Positions 1 to 5,826 of a stretch of DNA of 7,212 bases are shown here, in pieces; positions within the stretch are counted from its first letter, which is position 1, and each line of letters opens with the position of its first letter. Made by a program: the position numbers and the translations under genes. The notes beneath the pieces are model-generated. The model did not search any database. It worked only from the letters and a program-made list of their open reading frames with translations, and had not been told where the DNA came from. The stretch spans positions 1 to 7,212 of the forward strand of contig JAUWDN010000046.1 of NCBI GenBank assembly GCA_030608765.1, in the 5' to 3' direction. The stretch is from Promethearchaeota archaeon (lineage in GTDB: Archaea > Asgardarchaeota > Lokiarchaeia > Sigynarchaeales > SOKP01).

Positions 1-1128
1 CATAAACAAGATAATATATATTAGTAAGTTTAACAGAATAAAAAATATAAAGGGAAGCTGAGGATTACCAAATGTATAATCGTAATATGTAGCAGGAATA
101 CCAAATAGCATCCTAAAGATTAGGTCACCAGTGGTTATAAAAGTCAAGATTAAAGTGTGTTTTCCCTTCGTATGTGCTAATTCATGAGCAACAATACCTT
201 TTATTTCATCTTCGGGCACTAATTTATAATTCTCTGCGATAAGGGCGATTCTTTTATCAAAAACCGAACCATATGCCATAGCATTTATTATTGGATAATT
301 ACCTATCCCAACTTTTACTTTTCCTTTTATTCCAAGGTCTGATTTTACTTTCTCAATTAAATCTAATAGTCTTTTATCCTTAAGTGGTTTAATTCCAAGC
401 ATAAAATCTAAAATTGGTCCAGAAATGAAATAAATAATCCAATTTATCGCCATTAATATAGTATACACATTCATGAAAAGTTCCCATACTGAGAAAGTGT
501 TAAAAAGCAAAGCTTTCTGTGAGATAAAATTAAGAGGAGTATATTGGTTGATAAAAACAATAGCTAACCAGGCAATGATATATAAAAATAATGTCAAATA
601 TTGAGGGGACATAAACCTCCAAATAACTATATACTTACGACCAAATAATATAAATCCTAACACAAGAATAATCCAAAATGAAAACGAAAAAGCGGTGTTA
701 AGAATGATGGGGTTACCGAAAACATTTGAAATTATTCCTGACACGAAAATTATATTGTAAGTTGCTAATGAAATTATTAAAATCTTATTTAAAACGGGAT
801 AATCCTTCAGTTCAAATATACCGAACCATAAATAAATTGAAAATGCGCCCATAATCGAAGTTAGCATATCTTTTGAGAAAAAGAATATCACAAAAAAAAA
901 GAATAAAATGGCAACAAAGTCGCTCATTTCGCTCCTTTTACTATTTTTTGCCCATCTATATAATTCTTCAAGTGATAACAAGTAAAAAATAAACATAACA
1001 TAAAAAGTCCAATCAATTAAAAGCTCTGAGAAATTAGCCATAAAGAAGAAGAAATATGAAAATAGAGAAAAAACAATGGAAATTAATAAATAGAGAAATA
1101 AAAGACTGAAACGGGTGAATTTTTTCAA
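1..1128 (-). CDS. M48-family (HtpX/Ste24-like) membrane zinc metallopeptidase, 3' end outside window
   Basis: The reading frame is open from 1128 to the left edge, giving 376 residues without a stop, so the C terminus is missing. The zinc-protease motif HELAH is at residues 315-319: His315 and His319 would bind zinc and Glu316 would be the catalytic base. It is preceded by NAMAYG (282-287), typical of the M48 domain. The third zinc ligand, a Glu usually found several dozen residues downstream, is not reached. The first ~245 residues are strongly hydrophobic, with about six likely membrane segments, and another segment begins near 358. M48 enzymes cleave membrane or lipid-modified proteins in quality control or maturation; the substrate here is unknown. 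Start: TTG at 1128 is chosen because an in-frame stop lies eight codons upstream and the next ATG (1041) would lose the first membrane segment. An AAGGA at 1144-1148 lies 15 nt upstream, rather far. Family call is firm, start uncertain. Confidence 0.88.
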   Translation of the reverse strand, partial: MKKFTRFSLLFLYLLISIVFSLFSYFFFFMANFSELLIDWTFYVMFIFYLLSLEELYRWAKNSKRSEMSDFVAILFFFFVIFFFSKDMLTSIMGAFSIYLWFGIFELKDYPVLNKILIISLATYNIIFVSGIISNVFGNPIILNTAFSFSFWIILVLGFILFGRKYIVIWRFMSPQYLTLFLYIIAWLAIVFINQYTPLNFISQKALLFNTFSVWELFMNVYTILMAINWIIYFISGPILDFMLGIKPLKDKRLLDLIEKVKSDLGIKGKVKVGIGNYPIINAMAYGSVFDKRIALIAENYKLVPEDEIKGIVAHELAHTKGKHTLILTFITTGDLIFRMLFGIPATYYDYTFGNPQLPFIFFILLNLLIYIILFM

Positions 1129-1143
1129 ATTTACATCAATTAA

Positions 1144-1172
1144 TCCTTAATTATGTATATTTAATTTAAATA
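1144..1172 (-). promoter_or_regulatory. Candidate TATA box and Shine-Dalgarno region of the M48 gene
   Basis: In the 105-bp gap between the transferase stop and the M48 start, the minus strand reads TTATTTAAATTAA at 1160-1172. This resembles an archaeal TATA box and lies about 35-45 nt before the TTG start. AAGGA follows at 1144-1148. A short T run (TTTTT, just upstream, complement of about 1179-1183) could end transcription of the preceding gene. AT-rich sequence makes such matches common by chance. Confidence 0.25.
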
Positions 1173-1233
1173 ACAGCAAAAATTTTCTATTAAACCATAT
1201 TTAATTAGTCAATGTCGAACCATTATTATTACT

Positions 1234-2595
1234 TTAAAGTGAATTCTTCATTTTTTTTATCTCAAACCAAAAATATTTAATCGTAATGTAATACCATGCT
1301 AACAACCCAGGAATCACTAGAATTAGAGAAATGAGAATATTTGAGGGTAGAATTAAGCCGAAAATATTTATATCTACAAGGAATAATGGCATTATAAATA
1401 AATCAATACATACGAGGTAAACATAACCAATCACTATTAAAAATACCATAAGAATTACAATACCTCTTATTCTTGGAAATTTTTTCAGTATAATTGTTGT
1501 AATAAATCCAAATATAACGGCTACTATAATTATCGTAGTATAATCTAGAGTTCCTAATGTCATAACCATTATTAAGGTCGTTAAAATGGAAAAAAGCCCA
1601 CAGATAAGTGAAATACTATAAATATTCTTTACTAATTCTGGTTCTCTTAAAGGTCCTTTTGCTAATATTAATCTCGGTAGAGTTAAAGCTGCGCTTTTTA
1701 GATCGGATGCTTTTATAATATCATTTTCCAACAATATGATATCACTCTTATTATCTAAAATTTCACTGCTCTCTAAAAATCCCTTTACTGAATACAGAAC
1801 GTAAAAGCTATTAAAAATATGAATTAATAGAGCACAAAATACCGCGGCTTCAAGAGATCCAAATAACGCAATGCCAGCAAACATAGCCCCAATACTAAGT
1901 GTTCCAACATCTCCAGGAAAAATTCTTGCTGGAAACTTATTATATAAGTAAAAAGGTATTAGAACGGCTAATGAGATTATCGTAAATAACATTCCTACTG
2001 CTGAATCCCATATAATTGAGCAAATAAACAACGAAATTAAAGCTATTATTGATGTACCAGATCCTTCACCATTGTACCCTTCTAGCATATTCACGGTGTT
2101 TGCGAATACTGCAACAATTATAGGGACTAGTATTGGATAGATAACACTTAATCTTAATTGTCCTAAGAAAGGGATTGTAGGGGATTCAATACGAATAAAA
2201 CCAAATAAATTTGCAAGAAAAATCAAAATACCTGTAAAGAGGGTTAAAATTACCTTATATCTTGATTTCAATCTAATTCTATCGTCAATAAAACCTATTA
2301 CGCCAGATAAAACTACTGTCAAAATAAAAACTAAGATTTCACAATAGAAACTTGGAAAAAATATAATTAATAAAACAGAAGTGCATGAAATTCCAATAAC
2401 AAGGGCAATTCCACCCGATTCTGCAACTTCTGTTCTTGAGTTTTTATGGATATCAATTCCGATGTATCCCTTCTTCTTCATAATCTTTATAATAGAAGGG
2501 ATAATTAGCATCGTAATTGAAAAACCTATAATAAAAATAATTATTAAGTAAATGGTTTCAACAACATTCCAATTTAAATCAGAAATCCGAATCAT
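1234..2595 (-). CDS. Alg7/DPAGT1-like polyprenyl-phosphate sugar-1-phosphate transferase
   Basis: This 453-residue, roughly ten-helix membrane protein belongs to the MraY/WecA/DPAGT1 superfamily. Family members move a HexNAc-1-phosphate from a UDP-sugar to a polyprenyl or dolichyl phosphate, the first committed step of lipid-linked glycan assembly; archaeal AglH and eukaryotic Alg7 start N-glycan precursors this way. Visible motifs, in order: KKGYIGIDIHK (41-51) and ESGG (59-62) in the first cytosolic loop, GFIDDR with the Asp pair at 104-105, NTVNMLEGYNG (166-176), and FPARIFPGDVGT (221-232) with Asp229. A segment near 307-319 (PRLILAKGPLREP) resembles the eukaryotic Alg7 stretch before the last helices, favouring an Alg7-type over a WecA-type enzyme. 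The usual GLExG after the Asn motif is replaced by GEGSG. ATG at 2595 is preferred to an upstream in-frame TTG at 2637, which would add 14 non-family residues. The sugar specificity cannot be read from sequence. Confidence 0.85.
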   Translation of the reverse strand: MIRISDLNWNVVETIYLIIIFIIGFSITMLIIPSIIKIMKKKGYIGIDIHKNSRTEVAESGGIALVIGISCTSVLLIIFFPSFYCEILVFILTVVLSGVIGFIDDRIRLKSRYKVILTLFTGILIFLANLFGFIRIESPTIPFLGQLRLSVIYPILVPIIVAVFANTVNMLEGYNGEGSGTSIIALISLFICSIIWDSAVGMLFTIISLAVLIPFYLYNKFPARIFPGDVGTLSIGAMFAGIALFGSLEAAVFCALLIHIFNSFYVLYSVKGFLESSEILDNKSDIILLENDIIKASDLKSAALTLPRLILAKGPLREPELVKNIYSISLICGLFSILTTLIMVMTLGTLDYTTIIIVAVIFGFITTIILKKFPRIRGIVILMVFLIVIGYVYLVCIDLFIMPLFLVDINIFGLILPSNILISLILVIPGLLAWYYITIKYFWFEIKKMKNSL

Positions 2596-2652
2596 TATTA
2601 CTTGATGTATTTTTAAGCATTTTATTTGTATTAACAAAAAATTAATTTTGTT

Positions 2653-2680
2653 CTAATATAATTTTTTATTTTATTCTAAC
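2653..2680 (-). promoter_or_regulatory. AT-rich candidate promoter for the Alg7-like gene
   Basis: The 199 bp between the tRNA gene and the ATG at 2595 contain no convincing gene. On the minus strand an A/T tract with TTATATTA (about 2653-2660) lies some 60 nt before the ATG and could serve as a TATA element, giving an mRNA leader of about 30 nt. No Shine-Dalgarno sequence is seen before the ATG, which would fit a weak or leaderless-type start. The call rests on composition and position only. Confidence 0.2.
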
Positions 2681-2794
2681 TGATTTAGCATATTACTAAA
2701 ATTGTAAATTATTAGTTTTGTTAAAATAATTAGGAAAACATAAACACCTAAATAATTGTGACCAAATTTCATTTATTGTAAATATGGTAAAAGA

Positions 2795-2896
2795 TAGCCC
2801 GGCACGGAATTTCGATTACAGAGTTTTCTCGATAATTTTCGAACCGTGGTCACGGGGTTCAAGGCCCCAGATGCTTGGCCACTACACCACCGGGCT
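2795..2896 (-). tRNA. tRNA-Gln (anticodon TTG) with a 29-nt intron in the T loop
   Basis: On the minus strand the sequence folds as a full cloverleaf of 73 nt once a 29-nt insert is removed. The acceptor stem AGCCCGG (2890-2896) pairs with CCGGGCT, with discriminator A at 2795. The D stem GTGT/GCAT carries A14, G18 and G19. The anticodon stem TGGGG/CCCCG encloses the loop CCTTGAA (2858-2864), anticodon TTG at 2860-2862. The T stem is CACGG/CCGTG. No CCA is encoded. The A1-U72 pair fits the archaeal tRNA-Gln type, which is normally charged with Glu and then amidated by GatDE. Position 33 is C rather than the near-universal U. The gene starts 14 nt after the trm112 stop codon and could be co-transcribed with it. 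Isotype confidence is high from both the anticodon and similarity to archaeal tRNA-Gln sequences. Confidence 0.93.
2809..2837 (-). other. tRNA intron at position 59/60 with a strict bulge-helix-bulge motif
   Basis: Between the T-stem halves, 36 nt replace the usual 7-nt T loop. They fold as an archaeal splicing-endonuclease substrate: outer helix CACGG/CCGTG (the T stem), central 4-bp helix TTCG/CGAA, a 3-nt bulge on each strand (AAA on the 5' side, ATT on the 3' side), then an inner helix ATTA/TAAT topped by GAG/CTC with an AAAA loop. Cleavage after the second nucleotide of each bulge removes exactly 29 nt. It joins TTCGAA to T, giving the canonical T loop TTCGAAT. The structure and restored loop are read directly; actual splicing is inferred. 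Confidence 0.9.
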
Positions 2897-2910
2897 TGAA
2901 TTCTTATTAC

Positions 2911-3534
2911 TTATAAATTGAAAGGTTTTAAATTTTGTTTAAAAAATGCAGAATCTAATAAATCTTTATTGGTTTTGAGGAATTGAATTTCTGCTTTTTC
3001 ATCTCGATATTCATCTGGAAGCATTTGTGGTATTGATTCGATTATTGGGTACCATCTTTTACATTCTTCACAGAATAATAATCCGGTATTAATTTCAGTT
3101 TCGGTTTTAATTTTATTTATAAGATATAGCTCTGGTAATATATTTTCTATTTTCTCAAATTCTCTATTATCGACAAAATTTACTAATTTATCCTTGATGT
3201 CTTGTCTGATAATTCTAAAACATTGTTTACTTAATTGAATTGATGATTTGTCGTGTAATTTATCAACTTCTTTAACACTTGATATAATTAAATTTAAGTA
3301 AACTTCAACTGAACTTCTTTCAATTACTATATCATCTTTTAAATACAAAACTCCTTTTTCTTCTTGAATTTGGATAATATCTTCATCTTTAATACGATTG
3401 ATATCTCTATTCTCGTAAACTTTAATGATTTCCTTAAATTCATCTTTTGTAGTTTCAAATGAGAAGATGTATAAATCTAAGGGAAAAAATTTATCTATAG
3501 GGCACGCTAAAATATCGCATAACCACGGTTTCAT
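2911..3534 (-). CDS. trm112: Trm112 family zinc-binding methyltransferase activator, long eukaryote-like form
   Basis: The protein has 207 residues. Trm112 is a small cytosolic zinc-binding protein that binds and activates several SAM-dependent methyltransferases; in eukaryotes these act on tRNA (Trm9, Trm11), rRNA (Bud23) and release factor eRF1 (Mtq2). The N terminus MKPWLCDILACPID gives Cys6 and Cys11. The C-terminal half gives FCEECKRWYPI with Cys155 and Cys158, followed by ESIPQMLPDEYRD (166-178), a typical Trm112 ending. The four cysteines form the zinc site. Between the two halves lies a charged, mostly helical insert of about 140 residues, longer than in bacterial and short archaeal forms (about 60 residues in total) and longer than eukaryotic proteins of about 130. 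A C-terminal tail (about 180-207) is extra. The ATG at 3534 has an excellent Shine-Dalgarno sequence. The gene follows the ribophorin-like gene by 23 nt and precedes the tRNA gene by 14 nt, suggesting one transcript. Confidence 0.85.
   Translation of the reverse strand: MKPWLCDILACPIDKFFPLDLYIFSFETTKDEFKEIIKVYENRDINRIKDEDIIQIQEEKGVLYLKDDIVIERSSVEVYLNLIISSVKEVDKLHDKSSIQLSKQCFRIIRQDIKDKLVNFVDNREFEKIENILPELYLINKIKTETEINTGLLFCEECKRWYPIIESIPQMLPDEYRDEKAEIQFLKTNKDLLDSAFFKQNLKPFNL
2920..2935 (-). promoter_or_regulatory. Candidate TATA box of the tRNA gene inside the trm112 3' end
   Basis: The minus strand reads AAAATTTAAAACC at about 2923-2935, centred some 33 nt before the tRNA 5' end. It lies within the last codons of trm112. 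A start site about 26 nt downstream would leave a leader of about 7 nt before the tRNA. The gene is AT-rich, so the match is weak, and co-transcription with trm112 is an alternative. Confidence 0.25.
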
Positions 3535-3538
3535 TAAG

Positions 3539-3543
3539 TCACC
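3539..3543 (-). promoter_or_regulatory. Strong Shine-Dalgarno sequence of trm112
   Basis: GGTGA on the minus strand lies 4 nt before the ATG at 3534, matching the anti-Shine-Dalgarno end of archaeal 16S rRNA. It sits in the 23-nt gap after the ribophorin-like stop codon. That placement supports translation of trm112 as an internal gene of a shared mRNA and fixes the start. Confidence 0.7.
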
Positions 3544-3557
3544 GAATTAAATGTGAT

Positions 3558-5426
3558 TTATAATAAATAACTTCTTAGCTGTTGTATGTACTTATCAATT
3601 TTTCTGTCTATTTTCCGTCTTCTATTGAAGAAATCAGAAGATAACTTCTGATAAGCTGCTTTTGAGGGTAATTTTCCTCTTTTGTATCGTGATTCCAAAA
3701 GATTTAAACTATCGTTAACACTAATTCTCTCAGCATCTAATATATCAAGCTTTTTTATAATATTATCATATGTGTCGCTTGTTTCCATCAATATTTTTTT
3801 AAATGGGAGGATTTCTTCTTTAATTTGATCTATTTTTGCTGTATTTTTAGTTAATAGACTTTTATATGTTTTCTTTGCTCTTTTCTTACGTTTTACTTCA
3901 CTTTCTGCATTTCTAATTTCCAAAACTAGCGCATTTTTTTCTTCGTATAAAGAACAAAATTCTCTAATTTCGCTCGTAGGGATGAATTCTTTTTTGAATA
4001 CGGACTCATCTTCCTCTCTCTTTCGTGTTTTTATAATCAGAACAAATATCGATGACAAGAATGCTATAATCATTATAAAAATGGTAGGTCTAAGAACTAA
4101 GTCAAAGATATCAACAGTAAATGTAAACAGAATTATTTTTTTTTCATAAGGGCTTACCGTTTCGGAACTATAAACTAAAATTCTCGTACCAACAGTTTTA
4201 AATATGGCTTCTGGTGGAGAAGATGTGTAATCTATGGTGCCACAACCTTCAATAACTACTTTGGTTGTTTGCTCATGAATTAAAAAATCATAATTCGTCA
4301 TCAGAAGATTGATTGAGATGGACTGTTGGAGCCAATTGTAAGAAACATATTGTTCGTGTGGTAAATTATATTCAATGAAAAACTTAAATTTGGAATTTGG
4401 AGTTAAAGATACCCGATTGGAATCAACGGTACCCGATAGACGAATGGATAAAACCTTCTTAGAAGAATCTGTAGGAGAATTGACTATGTCTCCAAATAAT
4501 TCGCCTAAATCGTCGTAGATTTTTACATTCTTTGCATCCACAGGTATGTTCACTGAGAACAAAGCAACTCCAATAATTCCTACATTTTCTATTGTCACTT
4601 CTTCGGTATTTTTAATAATACCCCATGGAGAGATAAATATTTCTCTATTAATTTTTTCAATCTCTAAACCTGTTAATTGCAAGGTTTTTATTGATACTGT
4701 AGTTTCGTTGTTCTCGTTTAAATTTTCTAAAAATGGATCTAGATGGTTAATAGATAAACTTGTCTCTAAATCATAAACTACGTTACCGCCAACTAAATTA
4801 CCCATTGAATTGAATTGTTTTCGGGTATGTAGTTCTGCCTGAGTAGGTATTATATAAATTGATTTTATATTTCCTTCACTCCTATAAGGTAAGATCGGAA
4901 ACAATAATCCATTGAAATGAATCAATTGATTTAACCCTCCTTCAAGCTCCGCAATTTCGTAGGATAATAAATTGGTATAGGTTTGCATAAATTTAATTGT
5001 TGTTTCTTGTGATGGCAGAAGAGGTGAGTCAAAATAAATAATTATCATCTCATAACTACCCAATATTCCGTATGATCTTTCAGTTAACAATGTATTTTTT
5101 GTCTGCCCTATAGCGTTAATATAAATTAAATTACTTGAATCCCTTAAAGGAATTCCGATTAGGATTGAATTAATAGGATTGTCATTTTCATTTAAGATTA
5201 CCAATTTATCTATTATATTTATTAAACCAGTGGTGCTTAAATTAGTACGTCGTATAAGTTGAGTTATCAAAATGTTGTCTGCTCCTTCTAAATTACCTGA
5301 TAATTGAGGAATTTCAAACTCATTTTGATCTTGAAATTGATTTAAGGAATCGTTATCAAAATACTGAAATATGAAAATAAATGATATAAAACCAATTAAT
5401 AAAAAGACTTTACTTCTTTTTCTCAT
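3558..5426 (-). CDS. Ribophorin I (OST1)-like single-span membrane protein with cytosolic coiled-coil tail
   Basis: The protein has 622 residues. Layout: N-terminal signal anchor or signal peptide (about 7-21), a long beta-rich extracytoplasmic region (about 25-440), one membrane helix (about 446-466) followed by the basic stop KTRKR, and a charged coiled-coil tail (about 485-622). Size, membrane position and tail length match ribophorin I, an accessory subunit of the eukaryotic oligosaccharyltransferase. Local resemblances I recall include FLIHEQTTKVVIEGCGTID (381-399) with the FDEQ...LTVKIILPEG stretch of human ribophorin I, and the C-terminal GKLPSKAAYQKL...KIDRKID with its GKLKKDTYIENEKL...KIDHIL ending. 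The outer region seems to contain two related beta units (about 74-190 and 275-355), as in OST1. Possible glycosylation sequons occur at Asn62 and Asn240. If correct, it would assist N-glycosylation at the cell surface membrane. It could instead be an unrelated surface protein of similar plan. The ATG at 5426 has AAGGA 8 nt upstream. Confidence 0.6.
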   Translation of the reverse strand: MRKRSKVFLLIGFISFIFIFQYFDNDSLNQFQDQNEFEIPQLSGNLEGADNILITQLIRRTNLSTTGLINIIDKLVILNENDNPINSILIGIPLRDSSNLIYINAIGQTKNTLLTERSYGILGSYEMIIIYFDSPLLPSQETTIKFMQTYTNLLSYEIAELEGGLNQLIHFNGLLFPILPYRSEGNIKSIYIIPTQAELHTRKQFNSMGNLVGGNVVYDLETSLSINHLDPFLENLNENNETTVSIKTLQLTGLEIEKINREIFISPWGIIKNTEEVTIENVGIIGVALFSVNIPVDAKNVKIYDDLGELFGDIVNSPTDSSKKVLSIRLSGTVDSNRVSLTPNSKFKFFIEYNLPHEQYVSYNWLQQSISINLLMTNYDFLIHEQTTKVVIEGCGTIDYTSSPPEAIFKTVGTRILVYSSETVSPYEKKIILFTFTVDIFDLVLRPTIFIMIIAFLSSIFVLIIKTRKREEDESVFKKEFIPTSEIREFCSLYEEKNALVLEIRNAESEVKRKKRAKKTYKSLLTKNTAKIDQIKEEILPFKKILMETSDTYDNIIKKLDILDAERISVNDSLNLLESRYKRGKLPSKAAYQKLSSDFFNRRRKIDRKIDKYIQQLRSYLL

Positions 5427-5578
5427 AATAAATTTCCTTTTCTAACTCAAATTAACTAACAATAATTAATACCATTAATAAAAATTTATCATATTTTTTT
5501 TTATTAATCAAGATAAAACTTATTATTTTTGAAGTTTTTATTTTATTTAATTAATTATAGAATTGTGATAGTGGATTA
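5427..5578. promoter_or_regulatory. Divergent AT-rich intergenic promoter region
   Basis: These 152 bp separate the leftward ribophorin-like gene from the rightward Sec61-beta gene and must hold promoters for both. The sequence is almost entirely A/T, with a long T run at about 5493-5502. TATA-like stretches occur on both strands, for example TTTTATTTAATTAATTA (5541-5557) toward Sec61-beta and TTTTTATTAA (about 5475-5486, minus strand) toward the ribophorin-like gene. The composition is too uniform to pick one element with confidence. No open frame of useful length is seen. Confidence 0.5.
5435..5439 (-). promoter_or_regulatory. Shine-Dalgarno-like site of the ribophorin-like gene
   Basis: AAGGA on the minus strand lies 8 nt before the ATG at 5426, a normal spacing. 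It supports this start, which also places the hydrophobic signal at the very N terminus, directly after four basic residues. Confidence 0.45.
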
Positions 5579-5794
5579 ATGTCAACTCGAAGCAGTCAAT
5601 CAAGGCGTAAAAAAAGAAGAAGTGGTACCGCTCCAATGCCTATGGGAGGTGCGGGTTTAATGAGATTTTTTGAAGATAGTTCAATTGGAATTAAAGTTAG
5701 TCCTATAACTACTGTTGTTTTTTCCGTAGCTTTAATTTTGATTGTGATATTTGCTTGGTTGGGGATTTTCAATTGGTTATTTACTCCATCGTAA
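5579..5794 (+). CDS. Preprotein translocase subunit Sec61-beta (archaeal SecG-type)
   Basis: The 71-residue tail-anchored protein is the small beta subunit of the SecYE-beta translocon, which moves proteins across or into the cell membrane. The N terminus is basic and flexible (SSQSRRKKRRSG, about 5-16). It is followed by the family signature APMPMGGAGLMRFFEDSS (18-35) and GIKVSP (37-42), then one membrane helix (about 44-66) and a very short outer tail. Length and motif are typical of archaeal and eukaryotic Sec61-beta and unlike the two-helix bacterial SecG. No strong Shine-Dalgarno sequence is seen; GTGG lies 4 nt before the ATG. It is the first rightward gene after the divergent promoter and is followed after 32 nt by the MazG-like gene. 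Translocon genes feed substrates to oligosaccharyltransferase in eukaryotes, which fits the candidate OST1-like gene on the other side of the promoter, though this link is inference. Confidence 0.93.
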   Translation: MSTRSSQSRRKKRRSGTAPMPMGGAGLMRFFEDSSIGIKVSPITTVVFSVALILIVIFAWLGIFNWLFTPS

Positions 5795-5797
5795 TCC

Positions 5798-5802
5798 TTT
5801 TT
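5798..5802 (+). terminator. Possible oligo-T terminator after the Sec61-beta gene
   Basis: TTTTT follows the Sec61-beta stop codon by 3 nt. Archaeal RNA polymerase can terminate at short T tracts without a hairpin. In this AT-rich sequence the run is unremarkable, and read-through into the next gene, 24 nt on, is equally possible. Confidence 0.2.
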
Positions 5803-5826
5803 CTTAACATATTTGTTGTCTAGCCT

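Noticed and set aside
1031..1041. ATG at 1041 as start of the M48 gene
   Set aside because: It would cut off the first hydrophobic segment although the frame stays open upstream to a TTG at 1128, and no better ribosome-binding site is seen there.
2596..2637. TTG start at 2637 that would lengthen the Alg7-like protein by 14 residues
   Set aside because: The extra residues are not family-like, no Shine-Dalgarno sequence precedes the TTG, and the ATG at 2595 gives a normal N terminus before the first membrane helix.
2795..2896. tRNA pseudogene disrupted in the T arm
   Set aside because: The insert forms a precise bulge-helix-bulge whose removal restores a perfect T loop, and all stems of the cloverleaf are intact, so an intron explains it better than decay.
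2910..2919. AATTTATAAG (minus strand) as TATA box of the tRNA gene
   Set aside because: Its centre is only about 18 nt before tRNA nucleotide 1, so transcription would start inside the tRNA; the more distant site near 2929 is better placed.
4546..4776. 76-residue open frame on the plus strand
   Set aside because: It lies wholly opposite the ribophorin-like gene, whose long frame shows a coherent domain plan; no motif or start signal supports the antisense frame.
5493..5502. T run in the divergent region as a terminator
   Set aside because: No gene on the plus strand ends upstream of it, and the mirrored A run lies in the leader or promoter of the ribophorin-like gene; it is more likely promoter composition.
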